Below are positions 48,691 through 60,371 of a stretch of DNA of 64,000 nucleotides, piece after piece. The notes under the pieces are model-generated. The model ran no database searches. It had not been told where the DNA came from and saw only the letters and a list, made by a program, of their open reading frames with translations. The DNA comes from Cacajao melanocephalus (taxonomy: Eukaryota > Chordata > Mammalia > Primates > Pitheciidae), in assembly GCA_963573385.1 (NCBI GenBank), contig CAUYLG010009127.1:1-64000 (forward strand), written 5' to 3'. How positions within the stretch are numbered: position 1 is the first letter of the stretch; every line of letters starts with the position of its first letter. Position numbers and translations under genes: made by a program.

Positions 48691-49110
48691 CTACTATGGT
48701 CTAAATGTGTCCCTTAAAATCCAGGTGTTGGAATGTAATGGCCATTGTGATAGTATTAAGAGGTGGGCACTTTAGGAGGTGATTGAATCATGAGGGCTTT
48801 GTCTTCATAGGATGAAATGAGAGCCCTTATAAAAGGGCTTGAGTGAGTGGATTCACTCTATTCCACATTGAGCGAGTGGGTTCACTCTCTTCCACAGAAT
48901 GAGTGGGTTCACTCTCTTCCACATTTCCACCATGTGAGGACGCCTAGACAGCGCCATCTATGAGGAACGTGTCTTCACCAAAAATGAAATCTGTCAGTGC
49001 CTTAATCTTGGACTTCCCAGCCTCCAGAACTATGAGAAAATAAATTTCTGTTCTTTGTAATACCCAGTGTCTCAGGTATTTTGTTATAGCAGCTGAGCCA
49101 GACTAAAACA
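48691..49110 (+). mobile_element. MST/MLT1-type solo LTR with internal triplication
   Basis: It runs from tactatggtctaaatgtgtc to gttatagcagctgagccaga. It contains three tandem copies (starting 48845, 48874 and 48901) of a unit close to gagtgggttcactctcttcc that the usual LTR has once. A normal aaaataaatttctgttcttt polyadenylation region follows. Confidence 0.88.
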
Positions 49111-49287
49111 AGCCCCATCCACATGGCAATCAAGAGGAAAGGAAGGAACAGCCAGGAGGAAGAGTCCAGAGACCATTTTAGAAACACAAGGAGGTGGGAG
49201 ACAGGCAGGAGGAAGAAGTGAGGCTGGTTTCTGACTTTGGCCATTAGGAAATGGTCCCATCATCATGTCCCTGCTTCTCAATTATTA
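49111..49287. other. Unassigned spacer
   Basis: No feature recognised. Confidence 0.5.
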
Positions 49288-49702
49288 CTTTTTTTTTTAC
49301 TATTTTTATGTGTCCTCTTTATAGATTTTATGGGATACATGTGATATTTTGTTCCATGCATAGAATGTGTAAGGATCAAGTCAGGGTATTTGGGGTATCC
49401 ATCATCTTGCGTATTTATTTATATGTGTTGGGAACATTTCAAGCTCTATCTTCTAGCTATTCTGAAATACACAACACATTGTTGTTAACTATAGTCACCC
49501 TACTCTCCTAACATTAGAACATATTCCTTTTGACTGTATGTTTGTATCCATTAACCAACCTCTCTTTATCCCCCCCAACCACCACCACTCACACACTCTT
49601 CTCACCCCCTAGTATCTACCACTCTACTCTCTACCTCCACAAGGTCAGGTTTTTTTTTTAGCTTCCACATATGATTAAGAACACACAATATTTGTCTGAT
49701 CA
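49288..49702 (-). mobile_element. L1 3'-UTR-side segment
   Basis: The plus strand carries gggatacatgtgatattttg, aggatcaagtcagggtattt, gttgttaactatagtcaccc, ccattaaccaacctctcttt and ctctctacctccacaaggtc, the complement of the L1 3' UTR. Confidence 0.85.
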
Positions 49703-49711
49703 GCTTTCATG

Positions 49712-49905
49712 TTTGATAACCAATTACGGGCCAGACCCTGAGCTCTCAACATCCCAGTGAAGTAGACAGCATACTCCCCATTTGCAGGTGAAGAAACTGA
49801 ACCACAGAGAAGCAATGACTTTCCCACTGTCACATGGTCCATAAGTGAAGGAAATGAATTAGAACCTAAGTCTCTCAGGCCATGGAGCTGATACTCTCAA
49901 CAACA
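49712..49905 (-). mobile_element. MIR
   Basis: The core complement ccccatttgcaggtgaagaa, actgaaccacagagaagcaa and ttcccactgtcacatggtcc is clear. Minus strand. Confidence 0.85.
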
Positions 49906-50009
49906 CATTGTAATTCACCCTCAAAGGAGAATATTCTTCCTGCAACAAGCTTATCCAAGCCAGGGGTCCCTCCTGAGACTGGCACAGCCTAGTGGTCTTC
50001 AGTGAGAGT

Positions 50010-50210
50010 TGTAGGGATAGGCTGCCCAGGTTAGACAGCCACCCACTGGTCCCAAGACCTCAGGCAAGTGACTCCATTTACTCATCTAGAAACTAGGAAT
50101 AATCATAGTACCTGCTTAATAGGGCAGTTATGAAGATTAAATGAGATAATGTTTGAAAATATTTTAGCAAGCACCTAGAAATTAGGATTCAACAGTTTAC
50201 TATTATTATG
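50010..50210 (+). mobile_element. MIR
   Basis: Forward core: cctcaggcaagtgactccat, ttactcatctagaaactagg, aataatcatagtacctgctt, gaagattaaatgagataatg. Confidence 0.88.
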
Positions 50211-50410
50211 TTAACCAATGCCACTGTCAGAGACAGAAGAGAAGCCCTAGCTCATTCCAGAAAAAAACTGATCCCTGGAAAACAAACTGGCTACAACATG
50301 CAATTTGAAAGAAAATAAGCAAAAAGTCCTTCTGCCTGCTTTTGCTCACCGAGTAACTGGTCACAGTATGACTCTGCTGCACCCTACAGCCATAGCCATG
50401 GACATAAAGT

Positions 50411-50486
50411 ACCACCACCTGGGCTGAAACCAGGCTCGAACTCACCACATATCCGGTGAGTGTCACTTCACCACTAGAGCCTTATG
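50411..50486 (-). repeat. tRNA-like SINE head or tRNA fossil
   Basis: Reading the minus strand, ggctctagtggtgaagtgac resembles a box A region and gagttcgagcctgg a box B, about 30 bases later. The putative T stem does not pair well and no clean acceptor stem is visible, so it is not a functional tRNA. It is more likely the tRNA-derived 5' end of a MIR-like or other ancient SINE. Confidence 0.4.
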
Positions 50487-50605
50487 CCTTCACCTGTAAA
50501 AGGGGTTTGATAACAAAAGTTCCCTTCTCCAAGGGTTCTTGTGAGGATTAAATGTGAATCATTTAGCAGAGTGCCTGGCCAAGGTTGTATACTGAAAAAC
50601 TATAA
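50487..50605 (+). mobile_element. MIR fragment
   Basis: ttcacctgtaaaaggggttt, gttcttgtgaggattaaatg and gcagagtgcctggccaagg match the MIR core and 3' part. Confidence 0.8.
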
Positions 50606-50927
50606 TTGTGAACAGCCTCGTCATCCCAGGCATGGGGAAAAAGACATTTGAAAGATAGCCTGTGCAGTCCAAAAGGACTGCAGTTAATATTATTTCACTG
50701 CTGTCGTAATTCTTAAATTCTCCCTCCCGTCATGGGGCTCCTGCATGATCTGATTCTCCCTGAGGAATGAGCAGCTCTGCTAGCTCCATAATACTTGCTC
50801 CATTTGAAGTCACTTTCCTTTGCACCAACAGTAGTGCTGACTACCCCTGGTCCATTTCTTGGGCTGAATTACCTGGAGGGCAGCATCAATTGTCCCCAGA
50901 GAATAATCTACAGCCAGTATGTCATAA

Positions 50928-50929
<2 letters not shown>
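50606..50929. other. Unassigned spacer
   Basis: No feature recognised. Confidence 0.45.

Positions 50930-50967
<38 letters not shown>
50930..50967. repeat. Pure (CA)19 microsatellite
   Basis: About 19 uninterrupted CA units, long enough to be length-polymorphic. Two overlapping frames that end in HTHT runs are artefacts of it. Confidence 0.97.
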
Positions 50968-50969
<2 letters not shown>

Positions 50970-51744
50970 CCTTCACAAAGCAGAAAAGCACGTAGGGAGT
51001 TGAGACTGCTTCATGGCTCTTGTGCTCATTCCTTGCTTTACAGGGGAAAAAACAGATTCAGAGAAGAGTCATCTGCCCAGTACCCTGAAGCTCCAACCAT
51101 CTAAAGCATGTGCCCTCTGTGGACTCCTACCTTCTCCCTAGGTGTCTGGGTTTTCAGTAACCTAAGAGTCTGTTTGGCTACTGCTATGGTTTCCACGTTT
51201 GTACCGAAGAATACTGTGCATGTCACACCACTCCTGCCTCAATTATATGTTGTCACCTGCATGTTGCACGGTGAATCTCAAGTATCAATGCCCTGTTTGC
51301 AGAAGGAAAGACAAGCTCCATTTGTAACTGCAAGCACTTCCCCTTTAGCATAAACTCTCCATAGTGATATATTCTTGTCAAAACACATCACTTGTGTTAA
51401 AAATAAAAGTCTTCTCCTCCACCTCCAAGCAGTCATTAAAAGAACTTTCTGGAAGTGGGAGGATGAAGGGCCACCCACTCTTGATTCACTTGGCACTGCT
51501 GACTGACAGGGAATTAAAAAGAAAAAAAAAAAAGCACTGCATCCCAGGTTTTGTCATTATTGATGGCACAAGACATTCTAAAGAAAACTTGCAGGGAGAC
51601 CATGAATGTGCTAGAAGGAAGCTGGCAGGTCCCAAATAAACCCAAACGTCCTCCAAACAAACCACCTCAATGCCAGTGCATCCTCGGAACCTCCCACTTC
51701 CCAGTTCAGGGGAGACACAGTGCTGTTGCTATGCAATATAATCA
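50968..51744. other. Unassigned stretch
   Basis: Mixed sequence; no repeat or gene recognised. A GAAA/A-rich patch lies near 51520. Confidence 0.45.
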
Positions 51745-51965
51745 GCAACAGCAACAGCTAACATTTATGGGGCCCTTCACGGACTGCCAGATCTGGGTTC
51801 TGTGTACATTCTCTCTTCACAGCAGTCCTGTGGAGGTAGGGACCATGATCTACCATTATTCCAAAATATCAGAAAGGAAAGGCCAGAAGAAGTTACAGAA
51901 CTTGTCACAATTGTATGGCCCTGACACCCAAACCCAGCCCTGCCTAACACCAAGCACAGCTCTTC
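51745..51965 (-). mobile_element. MIR
   Basis: The plus strand starts acagctaacatttatggggc, then tcacagcagtcctgtggagg, and gaagttacagaacttgtcac, complements of the MIR core. Confidence 0.8.
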
Positions 51966-52197
51966 AAAGCCAAACTGTGCACAAGGGAGGCTGAATTTGC
52001 CACTCCCCAGCACTAGGCACAAGCACAAGAAGAGACCCTGTCACCAATTTCCATGTGCTCGGTCAGTTCAACTTGAAAACACAGACAAAAAACAGCCCAT
52101 GGCCTTCTAAGGCACTCCCTGGGTACTAGATTATAAATCCATTTAAGGGTTTGGACTGCTCAGCATGGATATGAAACTGAAAACACTAAATTGGGTG
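51966..52197. other. Unassigned spacer
   Basis: No feature recognised. Confidence 0.5.
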
Positions 52198-52240
52198 TGA
52201 TGATGATGATGATGATGATGATGATGTTGTTGTTGATGTT
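52198..52240. repeat. (GAT)n microsatellite
   Basis: About ten TGA/GAT triplets run into three TTG triplets. The compound tail suggests point changes at one end. Confidence 0.95.
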
Positions 52241-52620
52241 TTAAAAGAAAAGGCATTAGAACATTAAACATGGCCAGAAGGCAGAAAAATACTCATTTTA
52301 AAATCATTAATCTGACGTGATCTGCCATCACAAAAGTCACTGAAGATTACATGTTTGTCCCAGAGCATTGTCCCTGCTTGTAGAGGCCCCTCCAGTTCTG
52401 CTTTCTTTTAGTGAATGGAAAAGGCTGCTGCACCTAAGCTTCGGGGTTATCCTCCATTTCCCCAGAGCAGGAATGTGTTTTGGCCTCATACGAGTTCTTC
52501 AAAACTTTCTTTGAGTGGGTTCATCATGACTGATTAAAACAAATCCAACTCAAGAAAGGCACTTTTTTTTTTTTTTTTTGGCTTCCACCTACATCGATCA
52601 AACAGCAACTCAACACCATA
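52241..52620. other. Unassigned stretch
   Basis: Includes an 18-base T run at about 52563-52580 with no Alu or L1 beside it. No gene recognised. Confidence 0.45.
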
Positions 52621-52624
52621 TATG

Positions 52625-52860
52625 ACAGCAGGTTCTGATATTATCCCACTTGATCTTTATGACAGTTCTTGGGGGGGTTTTCCTTTCCTTTGTTTCAGGA
52701 CAGACATCCCCATTTTACAGATTAGAAAACAGAGACCCAAAGAGGTTAAGTCTTTCGTCCAAGATCATATGGCCACTAGAGAAGAGAGTCAGAATTAGAA
52801 TCCAGCTCTACAGACCCCGACCCTGTGTTCCATCCAGTGGGTCTCAACACTTCTGCAACT
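52625..52860 (-). mobile_element. MIR
   Basis: The plus strand shows atcccacttgatctttatga, ccccattttacagattagaa, aacagagacccaaagaggtt, the complement of the MIR core, with an 8-G tract inside. Confidence 0.88.
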
Positions 52861-53347
52861 GCAACTAATGCTTGTAAAATGTATCTAGAGCATTGTACTT
52901 ATAATCTTATAAAGAGAGGTTGAAAAAAGAGATTTGCTTTCTCTGGAAGCAAAATGGCTCACTGCCAGTGGTGTCACTGTGAAAGAGATGGGAAGGCACA
53001 ACAGGAGGAGTACTTTAAGATTCACATTCAAAGGTCTCTTTAGACAGAAACTCTGATAGTGACAGGCTTAGAGATTTCAGCTGGGGCTAAAAATAAAAGG
53101 TACAATAATGTAAGGTTTTAAAACTCTCAATTTGGGGAAGGTGGAAAGTGGTATGTGTGCTGGTGGCAGGGCGGGACATCACTCACCTAGAGCATAACCT
53201 TTCAGCCACCATCAGTCGGTCCTAAACTTGTGTTCTTCCATTATCTCTCCCTTCTGAAGCAGTTTTAAGAAACATTCACCCTTTCCGGGTACCTCACCTC
53301 ACCTGCCACTGACACTTTCTAATAACCCTGCTTCCAGTGAGGAATAC
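52861..53347. other. Unassigned stretch
   Basis: No repeat or gene recognised. Confidence 0.45.
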
Positions 53348-53707
53348 TGTGGCATGGCCTAAATGTCTCTGTGCCCCCAAAATTCGTATGTCAATTTCCT
53401 TACTCCCAAGGTGATGGTATTGGGAGGTAGGGCCTTTGCAGGATGATTAGATCATGAGGGCTCCACCCACAGGAATGAAATCAGTGCCCTTATAAAAGAC
53501 GCCCCAAGGAGCTAGCTCATTCCTTCCACAGTGTGAGGACACAACCAGAAAGCTCCATCAATGAACTAGGAAACAGGCCCTCATCAGACGCCAAATCTGC
53601 CAGTGCCTTGATCTTGGACTTTCAAAACTGAGACAAATAAATTTCTGTTGTTTATAAGCTACTCAGTCTCTGGCATTTTGTTATAGCAGCACAAATAGAC
53701 TAAGACA
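53348..53707 (+). mobile_element. MLT1-type solo LTR
   Basis: Classic MaLR text: tgtggcatggcctaaatgtc, aggtgatggtattgggaggt, agggcctttgcaggatgatt, aaaagacgccccaaggagct, atcttggactttcaaaactg, and gttatagcagcacaaataga near the end. No internal sequence. Confidence 0.93.
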
Positions 53708-54394
53708 ACTGGGGAAACAGCATTTATGAGGATGGGTTGTGACACCTAAAAATTAAAAAGTAGAAAATTATGTGTACTCATTACCTTTAATGACATAAGA
53801 AAAAATCCTTTTGTAAATAATCTAAGGTGAAGGCACAAAAGGTTTGAATTGTAGCTGATGGGGAAGATAGGCCTGCATGTGGGATATGACTGCTGGGACC
53901 AGGCCTCTGGTGAATGGTGCCCAAAGGAGTGGGAAGGGACTTCCAGCAGACCTTTCCAAACTATCAGGACTCCAGATAACTTCCTCCTGAAGCTAGGCAA
54001 TCTGCCAATCCTACATCCAGAGAAGCCCAGCCTGCCAGCCTGTTCCACCTCACCCAGCATATTCAACTAGTACCACATGGTGATGACCCTGCCGTCCTAC
54101 CTCCTGGCCTCTAGATTTCAAAGGACAGGGAAGGACAGGATAGCAAAGAATAAGACTTGTCAGGAGAACCACAAGGCCACTTAACTGCCTTTGTGCTCGA
54201 CCTTGCTCCTGTCCCTAAATGGTCTTAAGACTGTCTACCATGGAGGAGAGTTATACACCTTAATTTATGGATGGCATGTCTATTAAAAACCATGATCCCT
54301 CTGTGGAGTCACACAAAACCCTCAAACGTCTACAGGGTCCTTGTCTTCTGGCCATACACTCTATCCACATTAGATTATGCCCAGAACTGGCTAC
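53708..54394. other. Unassigned stretch
   Basis: Mixed sequence with a 106-codon minus frame at 53746-54066 that is not recognisable. No repeat named. Confidence 0.45.
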
Positions 54395-54555
54395 ACTATT
54401 TACAGCACTGAGTGCAAAGCGAGAATGTGGGGCCTCTTGTTCAAAAATTATTAGGAATTTCAAGATGGCGACAGCAGAGCATTAAACCAAATGTGGGTCC
54501 TTCTATGAGTAGGGCCCTGTGTGACAGGAACCTGGCCCTGATGATGCCAAACCCA
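54395..54555 (+). repeat. Ancient dispersed repeat, family unresolved
   Basis: The words gcaaagcgagaatgtggggc, gttcaaaaattattaggaat, tttcaagatggcgacagcag and gagcattaaaccaaatgtgg occur in a familiar genome-wide repeat that I cannot name with confidence. Confidence 0.5.
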
Positions 54556-56005
54556 GCAGAGACCCATAAAGACCCAGGAGCACAATTAACTCTAGTGAAT
54601 TTGTTTTAAAATACTCACACACAAAAAAAAAAACTTTGTAAACACCCAAGCCCTTTCACAATCAGAGATGCCACACACAGTATCAGTGAGCTGGTTTCAT
54701 GGGAAGCCTCTTCTTAATCCTCCTAGCTATGACTATCCAAGCAAATATGACTCCCTGCACTGGGTCCCGCTAGGAACTAAGTTGTTACATAAAAGCTTCC
54801 TGGTCAACACCCCAGCCAAGTAGAAATGAAAAGATCAGGACTTATAACCACAAAGTCCAAGAATTGCTTCAATAAATTTTAGCCCTCATTTCCCTCAAGC
54901 AGCGGTTAGTTTATCTCATGTTTGCAATAAAATATGCAGAGTTGTGCCTGACGCTTAGATGCCATGGCCTCACTTTTGACTCAGGCTGGATGTATTGCAG
55001 GAGTGAGGTGGGGAAAATTCCATCAACTTGTCAAAGTCAGTCAAAGGCCGAATCCATTATCCTGAGTTGCTGGGGACAAACACCACAAATGATATCAGAG
55101 GGGTCTGCCAAGTACTTAATGAGTGATGCTCTATATTCCACAGAATTTGGCAGCTAATATCACCACTAATGCCATTCTAATGATAAACAAACAATTACTA
55201 GCCATTTTGGAAGTTTGGGGTTTGTGGATCTATTAGCGAAGGGATCCTGTGCTCATTATCTTTGACCTGAAAAAGGCGTGAAAATCTCTCTTATATAAAG
55301 AAGCTGAGAGTTAACTCTAGCCATGAAGCAACTCTCTGGCAGGAAACCCAGCAAATATGGCCTTTCATTTGCTCCAGCAGCAGGAGCAACCCTATAGTTG
55401 GATTCCAACCCCAAGTGGTCTACCATAGGAATACGTGTACTCTGAGGCACTTGGCCACCAGTCAAGAGGTATCATAGCCTAGGCTGGTCAAGCGTGGCAT
55501 GGGTGCAATCCTGAGGACATCATGAACACAAACTCTGCCCAGAATGCTATTCCTTACTACATTCAGCACCCATGAACCACCGTGGAAGGATTTACCAGAT
55601 CCTGATGCTGGACAGGTTGCATGTCACTGTCCTTGGTGCTGAATCATCATAGCTCTCTGTGGCAGCGCTATGCCCTACAGGGTAATTCCTGCACAGCCTC
55701 TCCTGCTACTCGTTTTTTTTTTCAGTTCATCCTTTCTAAATTGATTACAGTGAGTTGCAATAGAGAAGATGGAAAAAGCACAATCATGACCTACGTTTAA
55801 CAGTCTACACAATGAGTTCTGTGTACATATGTTCCACAACTAGATTGGAGTGTTCTGAGCAGATGGCTGAGGGAGCACATAATCCTGTTGTACCCCTGAT
55901 GCTCTCTCTGTGGACCTGACAGTTATTTGAGAGTTCAAATCTCTTTGATCAGAGTGCCTGGCACCCTCCTTCCCTTTATGATAAACATCCGGTCATCCTT
56001 AAACA
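54556..56005. other. Long unassigned stretch
   Basis: About 1.45 kb of mixed sequence, with a 12-A run near 54625 and a short T run near 55713. Frames of 60-80 codons on both strands show no domains. No gene claimed. Confidence 0.4.
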
Positions 56006-56013
56006 CCATAGTC

Positions 56014-56350
56014 CAGTGGCCCCCAGCCCCTGGATTATGGACCATTACTGGTCTGTGGCCTGTTAGGAACCAAGCCACACAGCAGGAGTGAGTGTGCATT
56101 ACCACTTGAGCTCCACATCTGTCACATCAGTGGCAGCGGTGGCATTACATTCTCAGAGGAGCACGAACCCTACTGTGAACTGTGCATGCAAGGGATCCAG
56201 GTTGGGCACTCCTTATAAGAATCTAGCTAATGCCTGATGATCTGAGATGAAACAGTTTCATCATGAAACCATCCATGCATTCCTCCTATACGTGGACAAC
56301 TTGTCTTCCACAACACTGGTCCCTGGTGCCAAAAAGGTTGTGGACTGCTG
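56014..56350 (-). mobile_element. MER1-type hAT element
   Basis: Almost complete element from cagtggcccccagcccctgg to gccaaaaaggttgtggactg. Its terminal repeats pair (cagtggcccc against ggactgctg). The 8-base flanks ccatagtc and ccctggtc match at 6 of 8 positions, as expected of the 8-base hAT duplication. Strand is arbitrary. Confidence 0.88.
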
Positions 56351-56358
56351 CCCTGGTC

Positions 56359-57759
56359 AATCATGGCCTCACCTGGGAAGCCCTTCCTGACTTCTAGTCC
56401 CCATTCCAGATGGACAGCTAGTGATGCCTTCCTCCACACCCCACAGTGCTTCATAGATCCCATCACCCCCCAACCAGCCCTGCAGTTCTGGGTTTCTGTG
56501 TCTACTTCCTTTATTCAGATGTGCCCTTCTTGAAGAAAGGGCCTGTATTTTAACAAAATTAATAATACAAGTGTGGTGTTCAATTATTTCAATTGTCAAG
56601 TCTTCAAAATCTCTGTAGTTTCTGTCTACCCAGTTCCTATAAGATCAAAGCAAGAGACAGACATGGTGGTATTCAACTGAGTATATGAAGTTTTATTTGC
56701 TAACATTTAAGACAGCCCAGGAGGCCTATCAATCCCTCCAGACACAGACAGAGCCATCTGGAGGCTGAAGACCAAGATGTCAAGTGACTCTTCCAAGGTC
56801 ACCCCATTCATCAGCAATGGCATTGAGATAGGACCTGCTCTCCCTGCAGGACTCTAAAAGTCACCATGTCCTGCAGCACTCCAAGGGACAGCAGCAAAAA
56901 GGGCCCAAAATGCTGAGAGATTATCCAATTCGCAGAAGCAGACTCAGAAAAAGTAGTCAGTATCTCTTACAGATGAATGGCATTCAGACCTCTGGGAACA
57001 TCAGGCCAGTCTTTCCTTTCCCTCCTCACTAGGCCAACTCAGGGTCATGCCCACTCCTGGAGCTCAGCAGGGCTTCCCATCAGGGAGGAAGGCAGGAGCA
57101 AGGCTGTCTTGGCCTCAGAGATGGAGAGGCCTGCCACTGGTGAGCATTTGGGTTGGATCAGAGATTTTAAAGGCTCATTCCCTTTTAATTCACCTACTTT
57201 ATTTTAATATTAACTCAGTTAAGCTTTTTCTCAGAAGACATAAGGAAGGAGAGATATCATAAATCCAGATACAGCAGAGAGCACATTAAAAATGCAGTTA
57301 TATTATCTTAAAACTAGAGATGTAATTAGAGCAGTCATGTAGTATAAAGAGAAATTACCAGAAAAAATATTTTAAAGGCCTGGGTGAAAAGAGAAAAAGG
57401 TCTATATCATTTAATCTCTAATACATAAAGAAAGAAGGAGAAAAATACGCCTTCAGATCTTTCAAATACTTCCCCAATGCCCCCTAAATTATCATTTTTA
57501 CTCGGCTTTTCTGTTTTACATGCGTAATTTACCAAAGTGCACAGCAGCCTCATTTCTTCCTTTCTTCACCCAAGAAGCATATATCTTTGGAGGATGTGGA
57601 ATCTACCCCTAGATTCACTCAACCGATCTGTGTCATTGGGGATACTTAAAATTACTATTTGAAAAGAACATTTCCTCCTGCTATACTTACTGTTAACCCT
57701 AAAATTTCATCCAAACACAACACAACACAACACCGTATCGAGTTACTGCAACATCATAT
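56359..57759. other. Unassigned stretch
   Basis: A piece at 56755-56860 (aagtgactcttccaaggtca) looks like a minus-strand MIR scrap. An (ACAAC)n-like patch lies at 57712-57735. The frames of 60-80 codons are unremarkable. No gene. Confidence 0.4.
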
Positions 57760-57900
57760 TCATTCACCAAGCTTACAGTGAGTGCCTACAACTTGCTGGG
57801 TACACCATCCTCACCTTCATTCCCATCCTCAGGGCTGGAGATACAGACTAGTAACAAGGTCTCTGCCCACCAAGAGCTCAAAGTTGGTGCCAGGGCTGGG
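57760..57900 (-). mobile_element. Probable L2 fragment
   Basis: attcattcaccaagcttaca, agggctggagatacagacta and aaggtctctgcccaccaaga follow the complement of the L2 3' end. Confidence 0.55.
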
Positions 57901-58152
57901 AAGAAAAGGAGAGACGGCATCACAGTTGCTTAGGGCTGGAACAGAGGGTACATTAGAGACCTGGAGGTGGACGGGAGAACAAACCACATGTTGTCCTAGA
58001 ATACAAGAAGACCTCTAAGGGAGGAATGCTTGAGGCAAATTAGGGAGGGTGAGTAGTGGTTATTGAATCAAAGGAGGAGGTGTGCATTACAACCAGAGGG
58101 ACCAGCATGGAATATGCAGCAGAGTGATCAGCAGACCAGGTCATCAGATCTA
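57901..58152. other. Unassigned spacer
   Basis: Purine-rich; no feature recognised. Confidence 0.5.
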
Positions 58153-58376
58153 ACACAAGACTGGCAAACTATGACCTGCAAGCCAAATCGAGCTGTTTCT
58201 TGTTTTTGTAAATAAAGTTTTATTAGAACACAGCCATGTCCATCATTTAGTATTGTCTATGGCTGCTTTCAAAGGACAACAGCAGAGTCAGGTAGTTGCA
58301 ACAGAGACCTTGTGACCTACAGAGCCCAAAATATTTACTATCTAGCCCTTTAAAGAAAAAGTGTGTTGATCCCTTG
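58153..58376 (+). mobile_element. hAT-type element (cagg..ggcaaact family), copy 2
   Basis: Starts gactggcaaactatgacctg, then gtaaataaagttttattaga, gtattgtctatggctgcttt, aatatttactatctagccct and ends near tgttgatcccttgg. It is the reverse orientation of the copy at 43562. Confidence 0.83.
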
Positions 58377-59464
58377 GTCTACAGGATTTACTATTGAATC
58401 TATAAAATAATATGCTCATGAATAAACATAACTTAACCTGTAGAAGTCATGTTACTGAACTCTAAAAATCTAAAGCCCCATTCTGGAAGTGCGCTGCAGA
58501 CACATTAAAATTTTGGATCTTAAATAAGTTTGGGGAATGCCAGGGTAAAGTTAAGCAGGTTTCTTTTCAAGGATTTCTAAGAGCCCTTAAATGTGCAAAT
58601 GCTTGGGAAAAAATTAAAGTAGAATTTCTCAAAATTCTTTGCTCCAAAACTTTTTGTGAAGAACTCCTCTTCGGCAGGAAAAAAAGAAAACATTCAATTC
58701 TGACCGAAGTATTTATTTTTGTACCTTAAAGAGCTTATGTGTCAGGGCAAAGCAGAGCTTGGAAACTTCTGTAAGCCAGTTAGAACTGCAATCTGAAAAG
58801 TACAACAATCACAACTTAAGATATTGAAACAGGTTTTTCCATTACTTCACCTTCTAACCAATGGGTTCATTACTGACCTGTCAACAGAAGAATTTCAACA
58901 TTTATGAACAGAACCTACAGGAAACATACACAAACCCCTCCCACTTCTAAGGCACAGGCCCTTTTGACTCAGGCCCTTGGGGTAGTCACACAATACCAAG
59001 TGAATCCTCTCGTGAGGGCTTCCCTACGTAACCTAAGTCCCTCGTCACTGAGAAGTCATTACCCTCGCTACTACCAGAAATGGCTGGGACTCTCATCTCA
59101 GAATGTCGCTGACAGAGATAAACACTGTAATGTTTCACTGTTCGCTCCAGAAAACTCCAGAATTTCAGTTCCAAAGGAAACTCCCCTCCATTTCACCCAC
59201 ATTCACTACTCAAATCAAATTAAAAAAAAAGAAATGTGAACCAAGAAGAGATGAGAATTCAAGAAGCTCATGTCCCCAAATGGATTCAATGCCATCAGGT
59301 ATGATAATAACCCACATAAACCATAAAGTGCTTCCCTATCGGATGGCCCATTTCATATGTCAACCAGCCATGAAGGCAACGGAAACATGAGGTGGGGGCT
59401 GCACTAAGGCCTATGTGTGCTCTGGGGTTGGGGAAGACAAATGTCCTTTTCTCCTATAGCCACT
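58377..59464. other. Unassigned stretch
   Basis: AT-rich to 58900, then a plus frame of 111 codons at 58904-59239 without a recognisable domain. No repeat or gene named. Confidence 0.4.
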
Positions 59465-59650
59465 GCTAAGCACAGCCTGGGTTCAAACCCAGACTCCAGG
59501 ACTCTAAGCTCATGATCTTATGCAAGTGACCCAAGCTCTCTAAGACTTCATTTCTATGCCTCTAAAATTGGTGATGGGGGAAAGAGGGAGGGCTTAAGGC
59601 CTTAGCACAGAGCTAAGTGAACAAACATAGGAAGTGGCTACTATTCGCTC
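59465..59650 (+). mobile_element. MIR
   Basis: cacagcctgggttcaaaccc with a B-box-like core, then tgatcttatgcaagtgaccc and gacttcatttctatgcctct. Forward orientation. Confidence 0.75.
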
Positions 59651-60038
59651 AATTATATAAACATTGCCTACCTGTAGTCTGGGGCTGCAGCAATGACCAG
59701 AGGCAGTGCACACCCTGAAGTTATTGTCAAGTGTGCACCAAATGTTCAGACAGAACCTCTAGGGTTCCAGCTTTTCCCAATTAACCTGAACTCTGATCAC
59801 TATGTTTTCCCAGCTCTGCAAGAGCACTTATTTCCTGCACTCAAAGAGATAGAAAACAACGTGTTCTTGTGCTCATGATATTACCCTGCCTTCAAGCTTG
59901 ACCTCGAACAGCTGTGTCTCATTGAAAAAGACTATCACAAATGCACAGGAATGTATGGAGAAAAAGCAGGTGATTCCTGCTTTTTGATTCCACAGTCAAG
60001 GCAATTCCACTTTCCTTCAAATGAAAGGAAATAAGGGT
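59651..60038. other. Unassigned stretch
   Basis: No repeat or gene recognised. Confidence 0.45.
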
Positions 60039-60371
60039 TTTTGTTTTGTTTTGTTTTGTTTTGTTTTGTTTTGTTTTGTTTTGAGACAGAGTTTTGCTTT
60101 TGTTGCCAAGGCTGGAGTGCAATAGCACAATCTCAGCTCAATGCAACCTCCACCCCTACCAGGTTCAAGTGATTCTCCTGCCTCAGCCTCCCGAGTTGCT
60201 GGAATTGTAGGGGCATGCCATCGTGTCTGGCTAATTTTTTTTTGCATAATTAGTAGAGACAGGGTTTCACCATGTTGGCCAGACTGGTCTCAAACGACTG
60301 ACCTCAGGTGATCCGTCCACCTTGGCCTCCCAAAGTGCTGGGATTACAGGTGTGAGCCACCGCACCTGGCC
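60039..60371 (-). mobile_element. Full-length Alu with (TTTTG)n tail
   Basis: Minus-strand dimer. The tail is about nine TTTTG units (60039-60083) instead of plain T, then gagacagagttttgcttttg to caccgcacctggcc. The pentamer array grew from the tail, as in other aged Alus. I found no clear target-site duplication. Confidence 0.95.

Noticed and set aside
50411..50486. Functional tRNA gene on the minus strand
   Set aside because: The box elements are present but the T stem and acceptor stem do not pair.
51551..51994. A 147-codon plus-strand frame as a gene
   Set aside because: Its second half runs through a MIR in the antisense direction and nothing in the first half is recognisable.
60017..60247. 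Lys/Asn/Thr-repeat frame
   Set aside because: It is the (TTTTG)n tail of a minus-strand Alu read in reverse.
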